Of a stretch of 39,829 nt of DNA, positions 32,508-39,533 are shown one piece after another. Location of the stretch: the NCBI GenBank assembly GCA_024223125.1, contig JAAEOP010000014.1:1-39829 (forward strand). Reading direction: 5' to 3'. A model generated the notes under the pieces. That model had not been told where the DNA came from. It worked only from the letters and a program-made list of their open reading frames with translations, and searched no databases. Within the stretch, counting starts at the first letter, position 1, and every line of letters starts with the position of its first letter. The position numbers were made by a program, and so were the translations under genes. The DNA is from Chloroflexota bacterium. GTDB lineage: Bacteria > Chloroflexota > Anaerolineae > Promineifilales > Promineifilaceae.

Positions 32508-32534
32508 CTACATTTACAGAGGAGTAAGCGTTAG

Positions 32535-34298
32535 ATGCATTTTAAGAAGCTGATTTTCAGCGTAGGGATCATTTTAATTTTGCTATTGGTTTTATCTGGC
32601 TGTGGCATCAGCGAAGAGAAGGGACGAAAACCAGGGCCGGACTGGAGCAAGGGGTTGCCGCTCAGCACGGCCGTCATTGGCACCGTCGGTATGGCAATCG
32701 AAAATAACGGTGAAATAGTCCATCTGGCCTGGATGGAAACGGTGTTGAATGATGACCCCCAACTGCGCTATATGCAGATGGATGCCCAGGCGCAGCCGGT
32801 AATGGAACAAACATTGGCTTTGCCGCACGGCCGTGTACGCGCCCCCCGCCTCTTACTAGCAAACAACAATCAACTATATCTGTTTTGGGCTTTACGGCCG
32901 GCCGGCAGCAGCGGCTGGCAATTATGGCAAGCGACATTAGATGATGCTGGAAATTTAGTGGACGATCCCCAACGTTTGTCTACCGAGGAGATGAATGTTG
33001 GCAGTTATGATGTGGCTCAGAATTTTGCCGGCGCCAGCTTTATTGTCTGGGAAGAAAATCAGGCCGATCAAATTGTGGGCATGCGTGTTGGCGCTGTGGA
33101 AACAGCCCAAGTTTTGGTCGAGTCGGGTGAATCCCCCCATATCCAGGTAGACCAAAGCAGCAATTTACATCTGACATGGCAGGATGGTTTAGAGATTTAT
33201 TATGCTGCTTTTGAGGACGGGGATTTAGAAACTGTGCCAGGCACGGCCGTAGCCGAGATCAGACTCAGCCAGAGTGATTCTCTAGCTGGTCCAGTCATTG
33301 GTGTCAGCGACGATTGGGTTTATTTTCTCTGGTCTATCTTCAGCTATAGTGGTTTGGAAGCCAACACCGGACAGACAGATTTTATTGCTTTCCCAGTAGG
33401 GCAGCCACAAAAGCTAAACCCCGAAAAGCTTTTGCTTTTTACGCTGGAAGATATGCCCTACGTGCCTATCACCAACAGTTACAACCTGACTCAGTTAGCG
33501 CCGCCACCACCCATTTTGGTTATGTCCAGTAATTTTGTGTTGGAGCCAAGCACGGCCGCAGCTCAAGGAAACGATTTAGCGGCCGTCGTCGCTTCCATGC
33601 AAACATATAGCCAGCAATCATACGTCCAAATGGTTTCTCTATTGTTCAGGGATGGCGACCTGTACGGATATCAAATGGCTTCCCGAACCCAGAGTTTCTC
33701 CTCTGAAGGCACTATTGCCACCGATAACGCCGGCCATTTGTACCTGACCTGGCACGAGGGTGGCAGCGGCAACCGCCTGTTTTACGCCACAACCCAACCG
33801 GACGCACAGGCAGCCATTGACCAACTCAGCCTCACAGATGTTATTGGGGTTTTCTTGTCTGGTTTCTTGGAATCATTAGCCGGAATCCTTCTCTTTCCCT
33901 TAGCCCTCCTCTGGTTCATTCCAGGGGTTTTTCTGTTAGGTATTGTCCGCTTCTGGCGCAATGATGAGAGCATGGATATGAACCCCAGCCCTGGTTGGGT
34001 AACACTCATTCTGTTGTTCATCGCTCTGGCGCTTTACTATGCCACCAAGCTCTCCTTTTTGCCCACCGTGTTGGATTATGTCCCCTTTTCCGCCTGGCTA
34101 GATATTTCTCTCGTCTGGCAAAATTTTTTGCTGGTTGCCGTGCCCATTATTCTGTTTGGGTTAGCGGTTTTAACGGCCGAATGGATACGCCGCAAACGAG
34201 TGTCCACCTCTGTCATCCTCTACTTCATCATCATCTGCCTGGTAGACGCTACCTTAACCCTGGCCGTTTATGGCGTCAGTTTCATGGGAGCGTTCTAA
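32535..34298 (+). CDS. Lipoprotein with beta-rich outer domain and five C-terminal membrane segments
   Basis: A 587-aa protein of unknown function. It starts with a lipoprotein signal (KLIFSVGIILILLLVLSGCG, Cys near residue 23). Residues 50-420 alternate short beta strands and Asp/Trp-rich turns (IVHLAWMETV, LYLFWALRPAG, LHLTWQDGLEIYYAAF, LYLTWHEGGSGNRLFYA). The repeated L-x-LxW spacing suggests a beta-propeller on the outer face. The last 160 residues hold about five hydrophobic segments. A lipidated N-terminus plus a polytopic C-terminus is unusual. GAGGAG precedes the ATG. It is followed by the penicillin-binding protein gene, so a role in the cell envelope is possible but unproven. Confidence 0.82.
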   Translation: MHFKKLIFSVGIILILLLVLSGCGISEEKGRKPGPDWSKGLPLSTAVIGTVGMAIENNGEIVHLAWMETVLNDDPQLRYMQMDAQAQPVMEQTLALPHGRVRAPRLLLANNNQLYLFWALRPAGSSGWQLWQATLDDAGNLVDDPQRLSTEEMNVGSYDVAQNFAGASFIVWEENQADQIVGMRVGAVETAQVLVESGESPHIQVDQSSNLHLTWQDGLEIYYAAFEDGDLETVPGTAVAEIRLSQSDSLAGPVIGVSDDWVYFLWSIFSYSGLEANTGQTDFIAFPVGQPQKLNPEKLLLFTLEDMPYVPITNSYNLTQLAPPPPILVMSSNFVLEPSTAAAQGNDLAAVVASMQTYSQQSYVQMVSLLFRDGDLYGYQMASRTQSFSSEGTIATDNAGHLYLTWHEGGSGNRLFYATTQPDAQAAIDQLSLTDVIGVFLSGFLESLAGILLFPLALLWFIPGVFLLGIVRFWRNDESMDMNPSPGWVTLILLFIALALYYATKLSFLPTVLDYVPFSAWLDISLVWQNFLLVAVPIILFGLAVLTAEWIRRKRVSTSVILYFIIICLVDATLTLAVYGVSFMGAF

Positions 34299-34312
34299 TG
34301 TTGATGTCCCGA

Positions 34313-34364
34313 AAGTCCCCGGCACTTAGCTATACCTGGAAATTGTGAGAAGTGCCGGGGACTT
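34313..34364. repeat. REP-like palindrome, copy 3
   Basis: Perfect 15-bp arms, aagtccccggcactt (34313-34327) and its complement (34350-34364), with a 22-bp loop. It is immediately followed by the tandem unit TTGCCAC, three times (34371-34391). Confidence 0.75.
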
Positions 34365-34370
34365 GCAAAC

Positions 34371-34399
34371 TTGCCACTTGCCACTTGCCACTCTAATAT
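34371..34399 (+). promoter_or_regulatory. Promoter of the penicillin-binding protein gene, likely leaderless
   Basis: TTGCCA (34371-34376), a 17-bp spacer and TAATAT (34394-34399). The ATG at 34406 is 6 nt after the -10 box, so the mRNA would begin at about the start codon. The -35 box belongs to the tandem TTGCCAC repeat. Confidence 0.55.
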
Positions 34400-34405
34400 T
34401 ACAGC

Positions 34406-36898
34406 ATGTCAAAAGATGATTACTCATTCAAGTACATGGAAAAATACCGAGGGCAGCGTCAAAAACCATCCGGCAAAAAAAAGAAAAAACCTTCAAAACG
34501 GAGCTGCCTTTCCACCATCCTCATTACCCTGGCTTGGTTGGCGCTGGCGGGATTATTTATCACTATTGTCATTTCCATTGGCGGCTATATATATCTCAGT
34601 GCCCAGCTAGAAGATTCCATCGCCCAGGTGACAGCATTTCGGGGCACAGGGTTGGGCGGGACACCTCGCTTTTATGATCGTAACGGTAATCTGCTGTTTG
34701 AATTGACCACTAGTGAAAAACGGTTGTGGTTGGCTTACAATGAACTGCCCCAGGCGATCATTGACGCCACCGTGTCTGTGGAAGATGATACCTTCTGGAC
34801 AAATTATGGCTTTGATCCGGCCGCGATTGGAGCCGCCTTACTCAGCAATTACCGTCAAGTGGATGACGGCCGTCCTGTCGGCGCCTCCACCATTACCCAA
34901 CAACTTGTGCGCCATGTCGCCTTTGATTTTAACGAGCGCGCGGCCGTCAGCTATGAACGAAAACTGCGCGAAATCTTCCTGGCCTGGATCATGACCCAAC
35001 GGCGTAGCAAACAGGCCATCATCCAGATGTACCTCAACGAAATCTACTATGGTAATTTAGCTTATGGCATCGAAGCGGCCGCTCAAACTTACTTCGGCAA
35101 AGCGGCCACCGACTTGACCCTGGCCGAAGCCGCCTTCCTGGCCGGACTGCCCCAATCCCCGGTGGAATGGGATCCCTACACAAATTTTGAGGGCGCCAAA
35201 GCCCGGCAGGAATTTATCCTGGATTTGATGGTGGAAGACGGGGCCATCAACAGTGTAGACGCCCAGATTGCCAAAGGGGTGACGTTGATCATTCAACCGC
35301 GCATTTCAGCCGCAGAACAAGCGGCCGACGCCACCCTGGAAGCGCCCCATTTTGTCCTTTATGTGCAGGATGAGTTAGAGCGCCGTTATGGAGCTGATGC
35401 CATTGCACGGGGTGGCTGGCAAATCACAACCAGCCTGGATTTGGGTATGCAAAACATGGCTCAACAGGCCGCCCGCAACTGGATCGGCCAACGTACGGCC
35501 GCCCACGATGTTAGCAACGCTTCTGTCGTTATTCTTAAGCCGGGCACAGGCGAAATTTTAACGATGGTGGGCAGCCTCGATTATTTCAATGAGGCTATTG
35601 CCGGGCAGGTCAACGTCGCTCTCAGTCCACGCCAGCCGGGCAGCAGCATTAAACCGATTACTTATGCGGCCGCGTTGGAACGGGGTTGGACAACGGCCGA
35701 TGTGCTGTGGGATACGCCGATGGTACTGGATTTGGGTGGTGGCGAAATCATGCAGCCGCGCAATTATGATGGTTATTTTCATGGCCCGGTGCTGCTGCGG
35801 GACGCTCTGGCCAACAGCTACAACATCCCCCCCATTCACCTGTTGAAAGATATTGGCATACCCCACTTTATTGCCACCGCCCGCAAAATGGGGGTGGACT
35901 CGCTAAAGCAGCCGCCCGGCTTTTATGGGTTGGCGCTGACATTGGGCGGCGGCGAAGTGCCTCTGCTAGAAATGACGCGGGCTTTTGCTACCCTGGCCAA
36001 TCAGGGACAACGGCCGCGCCTGATCAGCGTCTTACGTATTACCGACAGCCGGGGCAATGTCATTTATGACGCCCAGCAAGAGCGTCTGCCAGCCACAAAC
36101 GCGCTCGACCCTAAAATCGCCTACATCATCAGCGATATTTTGGATGATGATCAGGCTCGGCTGCCAGCGATGGGGTACAACAATCCATTGGAACTGCCTT
36201 TTCCAGCGGCCGTGAAAACAGGCACAACTAATGATTTCCGCGATAACTGGACATTGGGGTATACACCCGGCGTGGTGGTCGGCGTATGGGTAGGTAATTC
36301 TGACGGTCATCCCATGCAGGATTCATCCGGTCTATTTGGGGCCGCTCCACTATGGAACAGTGTCATGCAAACAATTTATAGTAATGAGGAGTTTGTGCAG
36401 AGTTTGTGGGTAGACGGCCGTCCGCCCCAAACTGCCTTCATCCAACCGCAAGGCATTGAATCCAAACTGGTCTGTTTGCCGCAGGGTACGGGGGGCGGAA
36501 GCTGCGGCGCAACCCGTACCGACTGGTTTATCTCTAATTCAGCGCTGCACGGCAATCCGCGCATTCAATACAATACCAGTCCCCAGGAAAATTTGGGCGC
36601 CTGGACATTGGCAACGTTGCCCTTACCGGCCGAAGAAGGGCAACGTTTTGTCCAAAGCCAACCAGAATTAATTGACGGAACTAAAATGCCCACGCCGACA
36701 GAATGTGTGGTCAACAGCAGTCGGCCGCCAGAAGGCATCATTACCCGCCTATTTTTGCCCACACCGCCCCATTACCCAGACGAGGTACGCGCCCGCCTTT
36801 GGGCGCAAGGTCGTTACCGGATGGCGCCTCCCATTGTCTGCCCACAAGCGGTTATTCGGGCTTATCGCACACCGGCTACGGCCGTGCCTACCCCGTAA
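34406..36898 (+). CDS. Class A penicillin-binding protein (glycosyltransferase/transpeptidase)
   Basis: An 830-aa bifunctional peptidoglycan synthase. A basic cytoplasmic N-terminus (PSGKKKKKPSKRS) precedes one membrane anchor (ITLAWLALAGLFITIVISIG). The GT51 domain has SVEDDTFWTNYGFD, GASTITQQLVR and YLNEIYYGNLAYGIEAAAQT, including the catalytic Glu. The transpeptidase domain has PGSSIKP (SxxK nucleophile), SYN (SxN) and VKTGTTNDFRD (KTG). The extracytoplasmic tail of about 150 residues has four Cys and a Pro-rich end (TPATAVPTP). It polymerises glycan chains and crosslinks stem peptides outside the membrane. No Shine-Dalgarno sequence is visible at this start; an ATG at 34436 is an alternative. 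Confidence 0.95.
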   Translation: MSKDDYSFKYMEKYRGQRQKPSGKKKKKPSKRSCLSTILITLAWLALAGLFITIVISIGGYIYLSAQLEDSIAQVTAFRGTGLGGTPRFYDRNGNLLFELTTSEKRLWLAYNELPQAIIDATVSVEDDTFWTNYGFDPAAIGAALLSNYRQVDDGRPVGASTITQQLVRHVAFDFNERAAVSYERKLREIFLAWIMTQRRSKQAIIQMYLNEIYYGNLAYGIEAAAQTYFGKAATDLTLAEAAFLAGLPQSPVEWDPYTNFEGAKARQEFILDLMVEDGAINSVDAQIAKGVTLIIQPRISAAEQAADATLEAPHFVLYVQDELERRYGADAIARGGWQITTSLDLGMQNMAQQAARNWIGQRTAAHDVSNASVVILKPGTGEILTMVGSLDYFNEAIAGQVNVALSPRQPGSSIKPITYAAALERGWTTADVLWDTPMVLDLGGGEIMQPRNYDGYFHGPVLLRDALANSYNIPPIHLLKDIGIPHFIATARKMGVDSLKQPPGFYGLALTLGGGEVPLLEMTRAFATLANQGQRPRLISVLRITDSRGNVIYDAQQERLPATNALDPKIAYIISDILDDDQARLPAMGYNNPLELPFPAAVKTGTTNDFRDNWTLGYTPGVVVGVWVGNSDGHPMQDSSGLFGAAPLWNSVMQTIYSNEEFVQSLWVDGRPPQTAFIQPQGIESKLVCLPQGTGGGSCGATRTDWFISNSALHGNPRIQYNTSPQENLGAWTLATLPLPAEEGQRFVQSQPELIDGTKMPTPTECVVNSSRPPEGIITRLFLPTPPHYPDEVRARLWAQGRYRMAPPIVCPQAVIRAYRTPATAVPTP

Positions 36899-36989
36899 CC
36901 CCGCCAACAAATAAGGTAGATAAAATTGTACAGAAGTCGGGAAAACGGCCGTTTTCCCCCCCCATTTACCACCATTCACGATTCATTTA

Positions 36990-37017
36990 TTGATATTTCT
37001 ATTCTCCTGAGTATTAT
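36990..37017 (+). promoter_or_regulatory. Promoter of the TPR gene, likely leaderless
   Basis: TTGATA (36990-36995), a 16-bp spacer and TATTAT (37012-37017), with the ATG at 37025, 7 nt after the -10 box. No Shine-Dalgarno sequence lies between them. Confidence 0.55.
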
Positions 37018-37024
37018 ATTCACT

Positions 37025-38338
37025 ATGTCAGATACAGTTACCTCTGGACAGCTTAGCCTAACGGGTGTTTCCGCAGCAGCCTTAAAGGCCTTTCGGGAAG
37101 GCCGTCTGGCAGCGCGAAACCAGGAATATGGCAAAGCAGTAAAATATTACACAGACGCTCTGAGTTTCAAAGGGTTGCCGAGTGTGTTTCATGCCCGGCT
37201 GTTTGAGTATCGTGGGCAGTGCCATTGGTTGTTGGGAGAATTTGAGGAGGCCTCTGAAGATTATGAAACCTCGCTGACGACCAGCAATGATCTGGATCAA
37301 ACAGCTCGCGCCCGGGTACGCCTGGGGGAGTTAGCCGATTTCCGCGGCCAATATCAAGAAGCAGAAAAGCTGTATCAACAAGCATTAGGGGAAGGTGTGG
37401 TCGCCGAAAATCTATTGGTGATTGGTCGCGCCCGGCGGGGGTTAGGTGTTTTGTACCGGCGGCAGGGAAATACGGAAACGGCCGTGAGCCAACTGACCCA
37501 ATCTTTAGCTGCCTTCCGCCAGGCTGGGGAAGCGCGGGAACAGGGGCGGGTATTAACCAGCCTGGGTCGTACCCGTCAGGCGCGTGGTGAATACCAACAT
37601 GCCCTCAATGCCCATAAAGAAGCGTATACCATTCTAGAATCTGTAAATGACCGCTGGCGATTAGTGCAGGCATTGAATGATATTGGCGAATGTCATCAGG
37701 CGCTTTATGATGTGGACACGGCTCTGAAATTCCATCAACAAGCCTTACAACGGGGAACAGAAGTTGGCGCTGAAATCCTTATTCCCGAAATTAAACGCAA
37801 TCTGGGTCTTGATCTGGTTGAGTTAGGTCAATATGAGCAGGGATTGGTTTATTTGCAGGCCGCATTAGATGGCGCCCGTAACTTTGGCAATCGAGAAGCT
37901 GAGGCGTTGGCCCTTTACCATCTGGCGCGAGCTTATTTGCGACATGAGGATTTTGCCCAGGCCAACCAGGCCGTTAATACGTTGTACAAAATCGCGGAAA
38001 CGTTAGATGTGGATCGGTATCGTGCTTTAGCTGCTTTTGTACGTGGTGAGTTGTTGTTTTATCAGGGAGAGCAGACGGCCGCTATTGCTGAACTGAATGT
38101 GGCTATGCTGGCCGCCCAAACTTCGGTAGATCGGGGGGTGTTGTGGAAGCTTCATGCTACGATGAGCCATGTTTCAGAGAATGAAAACATCGCCGCAGTT
38201 CATTTATCTATTGCCGCTGATTTTATTCGCCAAACGGCAGAACCCCTGCAAGACTCCCACCTGAAATCTTGCTTTGTATACGCTCCCCCCGTTTTGGCTG
38301 TATTGCAGGCCGCCAATATTAACCCCGATAAGTTGTAA
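37025..38338 (+). CDS. Tetratricopeptide-repeat (TPR) protein
   Basis: The start at 37025 (MSDTVTSGQLSL) is chosen because the upstream frame has no coding character and a promoter lies just before it. The 437-aa protein is all-helical with about nine or ten TPR units, for example AARNQEYGKAVKYYTDAL, GQYQEAEKLYQQALGEG, GNTETAVSQLTQSLAAF, GEYQHALNAHKEAY and YDVDTALKFHQQALQRG. TPR arrays are protein-protein scaffolds. There is no signal peptide or DNA-binding domain, so it is probably cytosolic. The partner is unknown. Only 31 bp separate it from the next gene. Confidence 0.88.
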   Translation: MSDTVTSGQLSLTGVSAAALKAFREGRLAARNQEYGKAVKYYTDALSFKGLPSVFHARLFEYRGQCHWLLGEFEEASEDYETSLTTSNDLDQTARARVRLGELADFRGQYQEAEKLYQQALGEGVVAENLLVIGRARRGLGVLYRRQGNTETAVSQLTQSLAAFRQAGEAREQGRVLTSLGRTRQARGEYQHALNAHKEAYTILESVNDRWRLVQALNDIGECHQALYDVDTALKFHQQALQRGTEVGAEILIPEIKRNLGLDLVELGQYEQGLVYLQAALDGARNFGNREAEALALYHLARAYLRHEDFAQANQAVNTLYKIAETLDVDRYRALAAFVRGELLFYQGEQTAAIAELNVAMLAAQTSVDRGVLWKLHATMSHVSENENIAAVHLSIAADFIRQTAEPLQDSHLKSCFVYAPPVLAVLQAANINPDKL

Positions 38339-38361
38339 ACTTCCCGTTTCCCTTGCATAAT
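38333..38361 (+). promoter_or_regulatory. Promoter of the HExxH gene, likely leaderless
   Basis: TTGTAA (38333-38338, overlapping the TPR stop codon), a 17-bp spacer and CATAAT (38356-38361). The GTG start at 38370 is 8 nt after the -10 box. Confidence 0.5.
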
Positions 38362-38369
38362 CACAACTT

Positions 38370-39098
38370 GTGAACGCTGTCCTTTTTTGGCTTCGAGAAC
38401 GCCTTCGTGATGTGTGGTTATGGCCGCTTAATCTGGTGCGGAATTTTGGGGTGCGTGTCGGCCGTATCCCCCCCACCATTCAGCGTAAATCTTTACCCAC
38501 TCCATTTCAGGGATATGGCTTGCTTTATTGGCTGCATCTAGGCATCGTGCAGTTTTTCGATCTGGTTGGGGGGCCAGAAATCGCCCAATTCTTCTTCCAT
38601 CTGATAACAAATACAACACCCCTGACAGACGAAGAACTTAAAATGGCGTCCTCAGTTTTGGGATCCGAGGCCCTGCGCTTTCAAGATGTACGTATTGCGG
38701 AAGGGGGCTTGTTAGATATTGTCTTTCGTTTTAATGGGCACCTGGCTTTTACGTCCTGGTATACGGTAAATTTGCCGCGTCACGGCCGACCAGCCCACAC
38801 ACGCCAAAATAAAGCCTTGTTAATGCACGAGCTAACCCATGTCTACCAATATGAAATAATCGGCACACGCTACATGACAGAGGCGATCATTATGCTGGTG
38901 AAAACAAAACGCGGTTGTTACGATTATGGCGGGTTGTCCGGTCTGCAAAAGGCAATGCAAAAGGATTGGAACTACTCAGATTTTAACCGGGAACAGCAGG
39001 CGCAAATTGCACAAGATTATTTTGCCAGGAGGGAGAAAGGGGAAGATGTACGGCCGTACCAACCATTCATTGCCCAGATGCAGCTGGGAGAAATATAA
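38370..39098 (+). CDS. Putative zinc metallopeptidase-like protein (HELTH)
   Basis: A 242-aa protein starting with GTG. The key feature is ALLMHELTHVYQYEIIG, an HExxH zinc motif similar to that of DUF4157-type proteins (HELTHVxQ). An acidic residue that could be the third ligand is in RYMTEAI, 14 residues after the second His. A moderately hydrophobic stretch (YGLLYWLHLGIVQFFDLVGG) lies upstream and may associate with the membrane. The N-terminus is basic (RERLRDVWLWPLNLVRNFGV). Peptidase activity is unproven; many such proteins are toxin-associated or of unknown function. No toxin or secretion gene is adjacent. Confidence 0.72.
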   Translation: MNAVLFWLRERLRDVWLWPLNLVRNFGVRVGRIPPTIQRKSLPTPFQGYGLLYWLHLGIVQFFDLVGGPEIAQFFFHLITNTTPLTDEELKMASSVLGSEALRFQDVRIAEGGLLDIVFRFNGHLAFTSWYTVNLPRHGRPAHTRQNKALLMHELTHVYQYEIIGTRYMTEAIIMLVKTKRGCYDYGGLSGLQKAMQKDWNYSDFNREQQAQIAQDYFARREKGEDVRPYQPFIAQMQLGEI

Positions 39099-39210
39099 AT
39101 CATTTGACGACCGGTTCACAATTGGGTAAGTTTAGCAAACGTGGTATGCTAATAAACTTGTGGCAATCCAAGCCTCACTCAAATTTATATGCCACTAAGA
39201 TGTCACTATG

Positions 39211-39238
39211 TTGACACTTAGAGCATCCTTGATATAAT
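39211..39238 (+). promoter_or_regulatory. Perfect consensus promoter in the 435-bp gap
   Basis: TTGACA (39211-39216), a 16-bp spacer and TATAAT (39233-39238). It is one of the two best promoters in the window. Transcription would start near 39245, about 290 nt before the next start codon. Confidence 0.8.
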
Positions 39239-39242
39239 ATTC

Positions 39243-39403
39243 AGGGAAATCTTATTGTTGGTTTCCCTCAAACTAACAAAATGGAAAAACTCAATGGTTC
39301 TGCATTATCAAAAGCAGCATAATATCCTTCATACCAATAATGACCTCAACAAAGCATGTATGGTGGTTTTGTAACGCGCTTCTATAATGGAAGGGCGTTT
39401 TTT
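39243..39403 (+). ncRNA. Candidate small RNA or attenuated leader
   Basis: Downstream of the consensus promoter, AGGGAAA/TTTCCCT (39243-39249, 39262-39268) forms a first hairpin, and CTGC/GCAG near 39300-39318 a second. AACGC-gCTTC...GAAG-gGCGTT (39373-39399) forms a third that runs into TTTTTT, like an intrinsic terminator. The result is a structured transcript of about 160 nt, either a free small RNA or a leader that can be terminated before the binding-protein gene. No known RNA family is recognised. Confidence 0.45.
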
Positions 39404-39533
39404 GTTTGCCTTTGATAACTAAATTTTTTAGGAGGTGGTGTCCATAAGAAGAAGAAGTAGAAAGCAACACCCATACCGTGTATTAAAATAAAAAATTTAC
39501 CCTATCCAAATGACAAAGATCTGGAGGAGACAA

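Larger units (their letters stand above)
32217..32534. other. 318-bp gap with repeats and a terminator
   Basis: No gene is seen. It contains the hairpin at 32221-32281, the operon terminator at 32313-32334, one ACGGCCGT (32408) and the tandem hairpins at 32469-32507. GAGGAG near 32519 is the ribosome binding site of the next gene. A 60-codon frame at 32371-32553 is built from repeats and is not convincing. Confidence 0.6.
39099..39533. other. 435-bp gap before the last gene
   Basis: It contains the promoter at 39211, the structured RNA region to 39403, and then AGGAGG at 39430-39435 followed by a short basic frame (MVSIRRRSRKQHPYRVLK, from GTG 39438). GGAGGAG at about 39522-39528 serves the final gene. 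Nothing else is recognised. Confidence 0.6.

Noticed and set aside
32371..32553. Frame of 60 codons before the lipoprotein gene
   Set aside because: It is made largely of the tandem GATTTGCAAAATCGGG hairpins, overlaps the next gene and has no ribosome binding site.
34371..34391. CRISPR or minisatellite (TTGCCAC repeated)
   Set aside because: Only three 7-bp units without spacers.
39282..39323. 13-codon leader peptide MEKLNGSALSKAA
   Set aside because: No Shine-Dalgarno sequence and no regulatory codon run; it lies inside the stem region of the candidate RNA.
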